A stretch of 64,000 nt of DNA from Auanema rhodensis (Eukaryota; Nematoda; Chromadorea; Rhabditida; Rhabditidae). Where the stretch lies: assembly GCA_964057225.1 (NCBI GenBank), contig OZ059895.1, positions 4,650,001-4,714,000 of the forward strand. Reading direction: 5' to 3'. The stretch's first letter is position 1; the number at the start of each line of letters is the position of its first letter. The translations under genes and the position numbers were made by a program. Below are positions 11,580 to 24,561 of this stretch, piece by piece. The notes under the pieces are model-generated. The model was not told where the DNA came from, did no database searches, and was given only the letters and a program-made list of their open reading frames with translations.

Positions 11580-12982
11580 AGGCAAAGACGATGGACAATG
11601 TTATTCAACGAAAAAATTAATTCTTCAGGGTGAAAATCGAGGATATAAGTGTGAACTTATATCAGTTGATATCTCGGTGCATTTTCAAGCTAGCGCAAAT
11701 CTGATAACACAGATCGACGCAGCTTAAAAATCCGCATCGAATGCACTATACTTCATTGAGAAACGCTTAATACAAAAATTAGTTATGATCGTTTGAAAAA
11801 TGATGCATTAGTTTATGTTGAGTTTCCATGTACACTCAACATTGCTTCCAAAAACATTTTGACAAAAATTTTTTCGAAAAATTTCAAAATAATTTAGCGA
11901 AAAGTAGATGTTTTTAGATTCCTTTTTTCAAGGCAAAGACGATGGACAATGTTATTCAACGAAAAAATTAATTCTTCAGGGTGAAAATCGAGGATATAAG
12001 TGTGAACATATATCAGTTGATATCTCGGTGCATTTTCAAGCTAGCGCAAATCTGATAACACAGATCGACGCAGCTTAAAAATCCGCATCGAATGCACTAT
12101 ACTTCATTGAGAAACGCTTAATACAAAAATTAGTTATGATCGTTTGAAAAATGATTTATTAGTGTATGTTGAGTTTCCATGTACACTCAACATTGCTTCC
12201 AAAAACATTTTGACAAAAATTTTTTCGAAAAATTTCAAAATAATTTAGCAAAAAGTAGATGTTTTTAGATTCCTTTTTTCAAGGCAAAGATGATGGACAA
12301 TGTTATTCAACGAAAAAATCAATTCTTCAGGGTGAAAATCGAGGATATAAGTGTGAACTTATATCAGTTGATATCTCGGTGCATTTTTAAGCTAGCGCAA
12401 ATCTGATAACACAGATCGACGCAGCTTAAAAATCCGCATCGAATGCACTATACTTCATTGAGAAACGCTTAATACAAAAATAAGTTATGATCGTTTGAAA
12501 AATGATGCATTAGTGTATGTTGAGTTTCCATGTACACTCAACATTGCTTCCAAAAACATTTTGACAAAAATTTTTTCGAAAAATTTCAAAATAATTTAGC
12601 AAAAAGTAGATGTTTTTAGATTCCTTTTTTCAAGGCAAAGACGATGGACAATGTTATTCAACGAAAAAATTAATTCTTCAGGGTGAAAATCGAGGATATA
12701 AGTGTGAACTTATATCAGTTGATATCTCGGTGCATTTTCAAGCTAGCGAAATCTGATAACACAGATCGACGCAGCTTAAAAATCCGCATCGAATGCACTA
12801 TACTTCATTGAGAAACGCTTAATACAAAAATTAGTTATGATCGTTTGAAAAATGATGCATTAGTGTATGTTGAGTTTCCATGTACACTCAACATTGCTTC
12901 CAAAAACATTTTGACAAAAATTTTTTCGAAAAATTTCAAAATAATTTAGCGAAAAGTAGATGTTTTTAGATTCCTTTTTTCA
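11580..12982 (+). repeat. 4-monomer higher-order repeat, copy 2 of an adjacent pair (1,403 bp)
   Basis: Monomers at 11580, 11931, 12282 and 12633 reproduce copy 1 (offset 1,403 bp) with the same diagnostic states. After this copy the pattern stops: the monomer at 12983 is an ordinary GAT/CATATA/GCGCAAATC copy. A remnant of the same module appears at 16,843-17,894, where the first (TAGTTTATG), second (ATGATTTATT) and fourth (GCGAAATC with GCGAAAAG) monomers follow one another and the AAAATCAATT monomer is missing. Confidence 0.85.
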
Positions 12983-15087
12983 AGGCAAAGATGATGGACA
13001 ATGTTATTCAACGAAAAAATTAATTCTTCAGGGTGAAAATCGAGGATATAAGTGTGAACATATATCAGTTGATATCTCGGTGCATTTTCAAGCTAGCGCA
13101 AATCTGATAACACAGATCGACGCAGCTTAAAAATCCGCATCGAATGCACTATACTTCATTGAGAAACGCTTAATACAAAAATTAGTTATGATCGTTTGAA
13201 AAATGATGCATTAGTGTATGTTGAGTTTCCATGTACACTCAACATTGCTTCCAAAAACATTTTGACAAAAATTTTTTCGAAAAATTTCAAAATAATTTAG
13301 CAAAAAGTAGATGTTTTTAGATTCCTTTTTTCAAGGCAAAGACGATGGACAATGTTATTCAACGAAAAAATTAATTCTTCAGGGTGAAAATCGAGGATAT
13401 AAGTGTGAACTTATATCAGTTGATATCTCGGTGCATTTTCAAGCTAGCGCAAATCTGATAACACAGATCGACGCAGCTTAAAAATCCGCATCGAATGCAC
13501 TATACTTCATTGAGAAACGCTTAATACAAAAATTAGTTATGATCGTTTGAAAAATGATGCATTAGTGTATGTTGAGTTTCCATGTACACTCAACATTGCT
13601 TCCAAAAACATTTTGACAAAAATTTTTTCGAAAAATTTCAAAATAATTTAGCAAAGAGTAGATGTTTTTAGATTCCTTTTTTCAAGGCAAAGATGATGGA
13701 CAATGTTATTCAACGAAAAAATTAATTCTTCAGGGTGAAAATCGAGGATATAAGTGTGAACATATATCAGTTGATATCTCGGTGCATTTTCAAGCTAGCG
13801 AAATCTGATAACACAGATCGACGCAGCTTAAAAATCCGCATCGAATGCACTATACTTCATTGAGAAACGCTTAATACAAAAATTAGTTATGATCGTTTGA
13901 AAAATGATGCATTAGTGTATGTTGAGTTTCCATGTACACTCAACATTGCTTCCAAAAACATTTTGACAAAAATTTTTTCGAAAAATTTCAAAATAATTTA
14001 GCAAAAAGTAGATGTTTTTAGATTCCTTTTTTCAAGGCAAAGACGATGGACAATGTTATTCAACGAAAAAATTAATTCTTCAGGGTGAAAATCGAGGATA
14101 TAAGTGTGAACTTATATCAGTTGATATCTCGGTGCATTTTCAAGCTAGCGCAAATCTGATAACACAGATCGACGCAGCTTAAAAATCCGCATCGAATGCA
14201 CTATACTTCATTGAGAAACGCTTAATACAAAAATTAGTTATGATCGTTTGAAAAATGATGCATTAGTTTATGTTGAGTTTCCATGTACACTCAACATTGC
14301 TTCCAAAAACATTTTGACAAAAATTTTTTCGAAAAATTTCAAAATAATTTAGCGAAAAGTAGATGTTTTTAGATTTCTTTTTTCAAGGCAAAGATGATGG
14401 ACAATGTTATTCAACGAAAAAATTAATTCTTCAGGGTGAAAATCGAGGATATAAGTGTGAACATATATCAGTTGATATCTCGGTGCATTTTCAAGCTAGC
14501 GCAAATCTGATAACACAGATCGACGCAGCTTAAAAATCCGCATCGAATGCACTATACTTCATTGAGAAACGCTTAATACAAAAATTAGTTATGATCGTTT
14601 GAAAAATGATGCATTAGTGTATGTTGAGTTTCCATGTACACTCAACATTGCTTCCAAAAACATTTTGACAAAAATTTTTTCGAAAAATTTCAAAATAATT
14701 TAGCGAAAAGTAGATGTTTTTAGATTCCTTTTTTCAAGGCAAAGATGATGGACAATGTTATTCAACGAAAAAATTAATTCTTCAGGGTGAAAATCGAGGA
14801 TATAAGTGTGAACATATATCAGTTGATATCTCGGTGCATTTTCAAGCTAGCGCAAATCTGATAACACAGATCGACGCAGCTTAAAAATCCGCATCGAATG
14901 CACTATACTTCATTGAGAAACGCTTAATACAAAAATTAGTTATGATCGTTTGAAAAATGATGCATTAGTGTATGTTGAGTTTCCATGTACACTCAACATT
15001 GCTTCCAAAAACATTTTGACAAAAATTTTTTCGAAAAATTTCAAAATAATTTAGCAAAGAGTAGATGTTTTTAGATTCCTTTTTTCA

Positions 15088-15789
15088 AGGCAAAGATGAT
15101 GGACAAAGTTATTCAACGAAAAAATTAATTCTTCAGGGTGAAAATCGAGGATATAAGTGTGAACATATATCAGTTGATATCTCGGTGCATTTTCAAGCTA
15201 GCGCAAATCTGATAACACAGATCGACGCAGCTTAAAAATCCGCATCGAATGCACTATACTTCATTGAGAAACGCTTAATACAAAAATTAGTTATGATTGT
15301 TTGAAAAATGATGCATTAGTGTATGTTGAGTTTCCATGTACACTCAACATTGCTTCCAAAAACATTTTGACAAAAATTTTTTCGAAAAATTTCAAAATAA
15401 TTTAGCAAAGAGTAGATGTTTTTAGATTCCTTTTTTCAAGGCAAAGATGATGGACAAAGTTATTCAACGAAAAAATTAATTCTTCAGGGTGAAAATCGAG
15501 GATATAAGTGTGAACATATATCAGTTGATATCTCGGTGCATTTTCAAGCTAGCGCAAATCTGATAACACAGATCGACGCAGCTTAAAAATCCGCATCGAA
15601 TGCACTATACTTCATTGAGAAACGCTTAATACAAAAATTAGTTATGATTGTTTGAAAAATGATGCATTAGTGTATGTTGAGTTTCCATGTACACTCAACA
15701 TTGCTTCCAAAAACATTTTGACAAAAATTTTTTCGAAAAATTTCAAAATAATTTAGCAAAAAGTAGATGTTTTTAGATTCCTTTTTTCA
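15088..15789 (+). repeat. Single-monomer tandem duplication
   Basis: The monomers at 15088 and 15439 share two changes seen nowhere else in the window: GACAAAGTT instead of GACAATGTT (15107 and 15458) and ATGATTGTTT instead of ATGATCGTTT (15298 and 15649). They differ only near the end, where the first keeps GCAAAGAG and the second has GCAAAAAG. This is the smallest duplication step visible: one monomer copied next to itself, with the crossover probably between the ATGATTG site and the GCAAAGAG site. Confidence 0.85.
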
Positions 15790-18700
15790 AGGCAAAGACG
15801 ATGGACAATGTTATTCAACGAAAAAATTAATTCTTCAGGGTGAAAATCGAGGATATAAGTGTGAACATATATCAGTTGATATCTCGGTGCATTTTCAAGC
15901 TAGCGCAAATCTGATAACACAGATCGACGCAGCTTAAAAATCCGCATCGAATGCACTATACTTCATTGAGAAACGCTTAATACAAAAATTAGTTATGATC
16001 GTTTGAAAAATGATGCATTAGTTTATGTTGAGTTTCCATGTACACTCAACATTGCTTCCAAAAACATTTTGACAAAAATTTTTTCGAAAAATTTCAAAAT
16101 AATTTAGCGAAAAGTAGATGTTTTTAGATTCCTTTTTTCAAGGCAAAGATGATGGACAATGTTATTCAACGAAAAAATTAATTCTTCAGGGTGAAAATCG
16201 AGGATATAAGTGTGAACATATATCAGTTGATATCTCGGTGCATTTTCAAGCTAGCGCAAATCTGATAACACAGATCGACGCAGCTTAAAAATCCGCATCG
16301 AATGCACTATACTTCATTGAGAAACGCTTAATACAAAAATTAGTTATGATCGTTTGAAAAATGATGCATTAGTGTATGTTGAGTTTCCATGTACACTCAA
16401 CATTGCTTCCAAAAACATTTTGACAAAAATTTTTTCGAAAAATTTCAAAATAATTTAGCAAAAAGTAGATGTTTTTAGATTCCTTTTTTCAAGGCAAAGA
16501 TGATGGACAATGTTATTCAACGAAAAAATTAATTCTTCAGGGTGAAAATCGAGGATATAAGTGTGAACATATATCAGTTGATATCTCGGTGCATTTACAA
16601 GCTAGCGCAAATCTGATAACACAGATCGACGCAGCTTAAAAATCCGCATCGAATGCACTATACTTCATTGAGAAACGCTTAATACAAAAATTAGTTATGA
16701 TCGTTTGAAAAATGATGCATTAGTGTATGTTGAGTTTCCATGTACACTCAACATTGCTTCCAAAAACATTTTGACAAAAATTTTTTCGAAAAATTTCAAA
16801 ATAATTTAGCAAAAAGTAGATGTTTTTAGATTCCTTTTTTCAAGGCAAAGACGATGGACAATGTTATTCAACGAAAAAATTAATTCTTCAGGGTGAAAAT
16901 CGAGGATATAAGTGTGAACTTATATCAGTTGATATCTCGGTGCATTTTCAAGCTAGCGCAAATCTGATAACACAGATCGACGCAGCTTAAAAATCCGCAT
17001 CGAATGCACTATACTTCATTGAGAAACGCTTAATACAAAAATTAGTTATGATCGTTTGAAAAATGATGCATTAGTTTATGTTGAGTTTCCATGTACACTC
17101 AACATTGCTTCCAAAAACATTTTGACAAAAATTTTTTCGAAAAATTTCAAAATAATTTAGCGAAAAGTAGATGTTTTTAGATTCCTTTTTTCAAGGCAAA
17201 GATGATGGACAATGTTATTCAACGAAAAAATTAATTCTTCAGGGTGAAAATCGAGGATATAAGTGTGAACATATATCAGTTGATATCTCGGTGCATTTTC
17301 AAGCTAGCGCAAATCTGATAACACAGATCGACGCAGCTTAAAAATCCGCATCGAATGCACTATACTTCATTGAGAAACGCTTAATACAAAAATTAGTTAT
17401 GATCGTTTGAAAAATGATTTATTAGTGTATGTTGAGTTTCCATGTACACTCAACATTGCTTCCAAAAACATTTTGACAAAAATTTTTTCGAAAAATTTCA
17501 AAATAATTTAGCAAAAAGTAGATGTTTTTAGATTCCTTTTTTCAAGGCAAAGATGATGGACAATGTTATTCAACGAAAAAATTAATTCTTCAGGGTGAAA
17601 ATCGAGGATATAAGTGTGAACTTATATCAGTTGATATCTCGGTGCATTTTCAAGCTAGCGAAATCTGATAACACAGATCGACGCAGCTTAAAAATCCGCA
17701 TCGAATGCACTATACTTCATTGAGAAACGCTTAATACAAAAATTAGTTATGATCGTTTGAAAAATGATGCATTAGTGTATGTTGAGTTTCCATGTACACT
17801 CAACATTGCTTCCAAAAACATTTTGACAAAAATTTTTTCGAAAAATTTCAAAATAATTTAGCGAAAAGTAGATGTTTTTAGATTCCTTTTTTCAAGGCAA
17901 AGATGATGGACAATGTTATTCAACGAAAAAATTAATTCTTCAGGGTGAAAATCGAGGATATAAGTGTGAACATATATCAGTTGATATCTCGGTGCATTTA
18001 CAAGCTAGCGCAAATCTGATAACACAGATGGACGCAGCTTAAAAATCCGCATCGAATGCACTATACTTCATTGAGAAACGCTTAATACAAAAATTAGTTA
18101 TGATCGTTTGAAAAATGATGCATTAGTGTATGTTGAGTTTCCATGCACACTCAACATTGCTTCCAAAAACATTTTGACAAAAATTTTTTCGAAAAATTTC
18201 AAAATAATTTAGCAAAAAGTAGATGTTTTTAGATTCCTTTTTTTAAGGCAAAAATGATGGACAATGTTATTAAACGAAAAAATTAATTCTTCAGGGTGAA
18301 AATCGAGGATATAAGTGTGAACTTATATCAGTTGATATCTCGGTGCATTTTTAAGCTAGCGCAAATCTGATAACACAGATCGACGCAGCTTAAAAATCCG
18401 CATCGAATGCACTATACTTCATTGAGAAACGCTTAATACAAAAATTAGTTATGATCGTTTGAAAAATGATGCATTAGTGTATGTTGAGTTTCCATGTACA
18501 CTCAACATTGCTTCCAAAAACATTTTGACAAAAATTTTTTCGAAAAATTTCAAAATAATTTAGCAAAAAGTAGATGTTTTTAGATTCCTTTTTTTAAGGC
18601 AAAAATGATGGACAATGTTATTAAACGAAAAAACTAATTCTTCAGGGTGAAAATCGAGGATATAAGTGTGAACTTATATCAGTTGATATCTCGGTGCATT

Positions 18701-21700
18701 TTCAAGCTAGCGCAAATCTGATAACACAGATCGACGCAGCTTAAAAATCCGCATCGAATGCACTATACTACATTGAGAAACGCTTAATACAAAAATTAGT
18801 TATGATCGTTTGAAAAATGATGCATTAGTGTATGTTGAGTTTCCATGTACACTCAACATTGCTTCCAAAAACATTTTGACAAAAATTTTTTCGAAAAATT
18901 TCAAAATAATTTAGCGAAAAGTAGATGTTTTTAGATTCCTTTTTTCAAGGCAAAGATGATGGACAATGTTATTCAACGAAAAAATTAATTCTTCAGGGTG
19001 AAAATCGAGGATATAAGTGTGAACATATATCAGTTGATATCTCGGTGCATTTACAAGCTAGCGCAAATCTGATAACACAGATCGACGCAGCTTAAAAATC
19101 CGCATCGAATGCACTACACTTCATTGAGAAACGCTTAATACAAAAATTAGTTATGATCGTTTGAAAAATGATGCATTAGTGTATGTTGAGTTTCCATGCA
19201 CACTCAACATTGCTTCCAAAAACATTTTGACAAAAATTTTTTCGAAAAATTTCAAAATAATTTAGCAAAAAGTAGATGTTTTTAGATTCCTTTTTTTAAG
19301 GCAAAAATGATGGACAATGTTATTAAACGAAAAAATTAATTCTTCAGGGTGAAAATCGAGGATATAAGTGTGAACTTATATCAGTTGATATCTCGGTGCA
19401 TTTTTAAGCTAGCGCAAATCTGATAACACAGATCGACGCAGCTTAAAAATCCGCATCGAATGCACTATACTTCATTGAGAAACGCTTAATACAAAAATTA
19501 GTTATGATCGTTTGAAAAATGATGCATTAGTGTATGTTGAGTTTCCATGTACACTCAACATTGCTTCCAAAAACATTTTGACAAAAATTTTTTCGAAAAA
19601 TTTCAAAATAATTTAGCAAAAAGTGGATGTTTTTAGATTCCTTTTTTCAAGGCAAAGACGATGGACAATGTTATTCAACGAAAAAATTAATTCTTCAGGG
19701 TGAAAATCGAGGATATAAGTGTGAACTTATATCAGTTGATATCTCGGTGCATTTTCAAGCTAGCGCAAATCTGATAACAAAGATCGACGCAGCTTAAAAA
19801 TCCGCATCGAATGCACTATACTTCATTGAGAAACGCTTAATACAAAAATTAGTTATGATCGTTTGAAAAATGATGCATTAGTGTATGTTGAGTTTCCATG
19901 TACACTCAACATTGCTTCCAAAAACATTTTGACAAAAATTTTTTCGAAAAATTTCAAAATAATTTAGCAAAAAGTAGATGTTTTTAGATTCCTTTTTTTA
20001 AGGCAAAAATGATGGACAATGTTATTAAACGAAAAAATTAATTCTTCAGGGTGAAAATCGAGGATATAAGTGTGAACTTATATCAGTTGATATCTCGGTG
20101 CATTTTCAAGCTAGCGCAAATCTGATAACACAGATCGACGCAGCTTAAAAATCCGCATCGAATGCACTATACTACATTGAGAAACGCTTAATACAAAAAT
20201 TAGTTATGATCGTTTGAAAAATGATGCATTAGTGTATGTTGAGTTTCCATGTACACTCAACATTGCTTCCAAAAACATTTTGACAAAAATTTTTTCGAAA
20301 AATTTCAAAATAATTTAGCAAAAAGTAGATGTTTTTAGATTCCTTTTTTGAAGGCAAAGATGATGGACAATGTTATTCAACGAAAAAATCAATTCTTCAG
20401 GGTGAAAATCGAGGATATAAGTGTGAACTTATATCAGTTGATATCTCGGTGCATTTTTAAGCTAGCGCAAATCTGATAACACAGATCGACGCAGCTTAAA
20501 AATCCGCATCGAATGCACTATACTTCATTGAGAAACGCTTAATACAAAAATTAGTTATGATCGTTTGAAAAATGATGCATTAGTGTATGTTGAGTTTCCA
20601 TGTACACTCAACATTGCTTCCAAAAACATTTTGACAAAAATTTTTTCGAAAAATTTCAAAATAATTTAGCAAAAAGTAGATGTTTTTAGATTCCTTTTTT
20701 CAAGGCAAAGACGATGGACAATGTTATTCAACGAAAAAATTAATTCTTCAGGGTGAAAATCGAGGATATAAGTGTGAACTTATATCAGTTGATATCTCGG
20801 TGCATTTTCAAGCTAGCGCAAATCTGATAACACAGATCGACGCAGCTTAAAAATCCGCAACGAATGCACTATACTACATTGAAAAACGCTTAATACAAAA
20901 ATTAGTTATGATCGTTTGAAAAATGATGCATTAGTGTATGTTGAGTTTCCATGTACACTCAACATTGCTTCCAAAAACATTTTGACAAAAATTTTTTCGA
21001 AAAATTTCAAAATAATTTAGCAAAAAGTAGATGTTTTTAGATTCCTTTTTTCAAGGCAAAGACGATGGACAATGTTATTCAACGAAAAAATTAATTCTTC
21101 AGGGTGAAAATCGAGGATATAAGTGTGAACTTATATCAGTTGATATCTCGGTGCATTTTCAAGCTAGCGAAATCTGATAACACAGATCGACGCAGCTTAA
21201 AAATCCGCATCGAATGCACTATACTTCATTGAGAAACGCTTAATACAAAAATTAGTTATGATCGTTTGAAAAATGATGCATTAGTGTATGTTGAGTTTCC
21301 ATGTACACTCAACATTGCTTCCAAAAACATTTTGACAAAAATTTTTTCGAAAAATTTCAAAATAATTTAGCAAAAAGTAGATGTTTTTAGATTTCTTTTT
21401 TCAAGGCAAAGATGATGGACAATGTTATTCAACGAAAAAATTAATTCTTCAGGGTGAAAATCGAGGATATAAGTGTGAACATATATCAGTTGATATCTCG
21501 GTGCATTTACAAGCTAGCGCAAATCTGATAACACAGATCGACGCAGCTTAAAAATCCGCATCGAATGCACTATACTTCATTGAGAAACGCTTTATACAAA
21601 AATTAGTTATGATCGTTTGAAAAATGATGCATTAGTGTATGTTGAGTTTCCATGCACACTCAACATTGCTTCCAAAAACATTTTGACAAAAATTTTTTCG

Positions 21701-22455
21701 AAAAATTTCAAAATAATTTAGCAAAAAGTAGATGTTTTTAGATTCCTTTTTTCAAGGCAAAGATGATGGACAATGTTATTCAACGAAAAAATCAATTCTT
21801 CAGGGTGAAAATCGAGGATATAAGTGTGAACATATATCAGTTGATATCTCGGTGCATTTACAAGCTAGCGCAAATCTGATAACACAGATCGACGCAGCTT
21901 AAAAATCCGCATCGAATGCACTATACTTCATTGAGAAACGCTTAATACAAAAATTAGTTATGATCGTTTGAAAAATGATGCATTAGTGTATGTTGAGTTT
22001 CCATGCACACTCAACATTGCTTCCAAAAACATTTTGACAAAAATTTTTTCGAAAAATTTCAAAATAATTTAGCAAAAAGTAGATGTTTTTAGATTCCTTT
22101 TTTCAAGGCAAAGACGATGGACAATGTTATTCAACGAAAAAATTAATTCTTCAGGGTGAAAATCGAGGATATAAGTGTGAACTTATATCAGTTGATATCT
22201 CGGTGCATTTTCAAGCTAGCGCAAATCTGATAACAAAGATCGACGCAGCTTAAAAATCCGCATCGAATGCACTATACTTCATTGAGAAACGCTTAATAAA
22301 AAATTAGTTATGATCGTTTGAAAAATGATGCATTAGTGTATGTTGAGTTTCCATGTACACTCAACATTGCTTCCAAAAACATTTTGACAAAAATTTTTTC
22401 GAAAAATTTCAAAATAATTTAGCAAAAAGTAGATGTTTTTAGATTCCTTTTTTTA

Positions 22456-24210
22456 AGGCAAAAATGATGGACAATGTTATTAAACGAAAAAATTAATTCT
22501 TCAGGGTGAAAATCGAGGATATAAGTGTGAACTTATATCAGTTGATATCTCGGTGCATTTTCAAGCTAGCGCAAATCTGATAACACAGATCGACGCAGCT
22601 TAAAAATCCGCATCGAATGCACTATACTACATTGAGAAACGCTTAATACAAAAATTAGTTATGATCGTTTGAAAAATGATGCATTAGTGTATGTTGAGTT
22701 TCCATGTACACTCAACATTGCTTCCAAAAACATTTTGACAAAAATTTTTTCGAAAAATTTCAAAATAATTTAGCAAAAAGTAGATGTTTTTGGATTCTTT
22801 TTTTCAAGGCAAAGACGATGGACAATGTTATTCAACGAAAAAATTAATTCTTCGGGGTGAAAATCGAGGATATAAGTGTGAACTTATATCAGTTGATATC
22901 TCGGTGCATTTTCAAGCTAGCGCAAATCTGATAACACAGATCGACGCAGCTTAAAAATCCGCATCGAATGCACTATACTACATTGAGAAACGCTTAATAC
23001 AAAATTTAGTTATGATCGTTTGAAAAATGATGCATTAGTGTATGTTGAGTTTCCATGTACACTCAACATTGCTTCCAAAAACATTTTGACAAAAATTTTT
23101 TCGAAAAATTTCAAAATAATTTAGCAAAAAGTAGATGTTTTTAGATTCCTTTTTTTAAGGCAAAAATGATGGACAATGTTATTAAACGAAAAAATTAATT
23201 CTTCAGGGTGAAAATCGAGGATATAAGTGTGAACTTATATCAGTTGATATCTCGGTGCATTTTCAAGCTAGCGCAAATCTGATAACACAGATCGACGCAG
23301 CTTAAAAATCCGCATCGAATGCACTATACTACATTGAGAAACGCTTAATACAAAAATTAGTTATGATCGTTTGAAAAATGATGCATTAGTGTATGTTGAG
23401 TTTCCATGTACACTCAACATTGCTTCCAAAAACATTTTGACAAAAATTTTTTCGAAAAATTTCAAAATAATTTAGCAAAAAGTAGATGTTTTTGGATTCT
23501 TTTTTTCAAGGCAAAGACGATGGACAATGTTATTCAACGAAAAAATTAATTCTTCGGGGTGAAAATCGAGGATATAAGTGTGAACTTATATCAGTTGATA
23601 TCTCGGTGCATTTTTAAGCTAGCGCAAATCTGATAACACAGATCGACGCAGCTTAAAAATCCGCATCGAATGCACTATACTTCATTGAGAAACGCTTAAT
23701 ACAAAAATTAGTTATGATCGTTTGAAAAATGATGCATTAGTGTATGTTGAGTTTCCATGTACACTCAACATTGCTTCCAAAAACATTTTGACAAAAATTT
23801 TTTCGAAAAATTTCAAAATAATTTAGCAAAAAGTAGATGTTTTTAGATTCCTTTTTTCAAGGCAAAGATGATGGACAATGTTATTCAACGAAAAAATTAA
23901 TTCTTCAGGGTGAAAATCGAGGATATAAGTGTGAACATATATCAGTTGATATCTCGGTGCATTTACAAGCTAGCGCAAATCTGATAACACAGATCGACGC
24001 AGCTTAAAAATCCGCATCGAATGCACTATACTTCATTGAGAAACGCTTAATACAAAAATTAGTTATGATCGTTTGAAAAATGATGCATTAGTGTATGTTG
24101 AGTTTCCATGTACACTCAACATTGCTTCCAAAAACATTTTGACAAAAATTTTTTCGAAAAATTTCAAAATAATTTAGCAAAAAGTGGATGTTTTTAGATT
24201 CCTTTTTTCA
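22456..24210 (+). repeat. 5-monomer higher-order repeat, copy 1 (1,755 bp)
   Basis: Monomers start at 22456 (AAAAT start, TACATTGAG, GGATTC end), 22807 (CGGGG, TACATTGAG, AAAATTTAG with the rare T at 23005, TTTAAGG end), 23158 (AAAAT, TACATTGAG, GGATTC end), 23509 (CGGGG, TTTTTAAGC, TCATTGAG) and 23860 (GAT, CATATA, TTACAAGC, CCATGTAC, GTGGATG). The last four recur at an exact 1,755-bp offset, including the rare T (24760). Confidence 0.85.
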
Positions 24211-24561
24211 AGGCAAAGACGATGGACAATGTTATTCAACGAAAAAATTAATTCTTCAGGGTGAAAATCGAGGATATAAGTGTGAACTTATATCAGTTGA
24301 TATCTCGGTGCATTTTCAAGCTAGCGCAAATCTGATAACACAGATCGACGCAGCTTAAAAATCCGCATCGAATGCACTATACTACATTGAGAAACGCTTA
24401 ATACAAAAATTAGTTATGATCGTTTGAAAAATGATGCATTAGTGTATGTTGAGTTTCCATGTACACTCAACATTGCTTCCAAAAACATTTTGACAAAAAT
24501 TTTTTCGAAAAATTTCAAAATAATTTAGCAAAAAGTAGATGTTTTTGGATTCTTTTTTTCA
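24211..24561 (+). repeat. Chimeric junction monomer of the 5-monomer duplication
   Basis: This monomer begins like the GAC-start monomer that normally follows a GTGGATG-ending copy (compare 25966). From the TACATTGAG site onward it is like the monomers at 22456 and 23158, ending GGATTCTTTTTTTC and leading into a CGGGG start. It has ATAACACAG, not the ATAACAAAG of the T class, so the switch lies before about base 129 of the monomer if the left parent was T. Confidence 0.7.

Larger units (their letters stand above)
1..17894 (+). repeat. Sub-array A: left part, 51 monomers with short local higher-order repeats
   Basis: These 51 monomers share variants that I do not find anywhere further right: GCAAAGAGT near the 3' end (monomers starting 1755, 3158, 8774, 13334, 14737, 15088), TAGTTTATG instead of TAGTGTATG (2106, 3509, 7014, 10177, 11580, 14035, 15790, 16843), ATGATTTATT instead of ATGATGCATT (7365, 10528, 11931, 17194) and AAAAATAAGTT (7722, 10879, 12282). 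They lack the TTTAAGG/AAAAT/ATTAAACG haplotype, the CCATGCAC loop variant, GTGGATG and TCTTCGGGG, all of which are common to the right. Eleven copies and more carry the GCGAAATC one-base deletion; none carries the AATAAAAAATT deletion. Periodicities of 351, 1,051 and 1,403 bp are visible. The region has therefore been homogenised separately from the rest. Confidence 0.88.
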
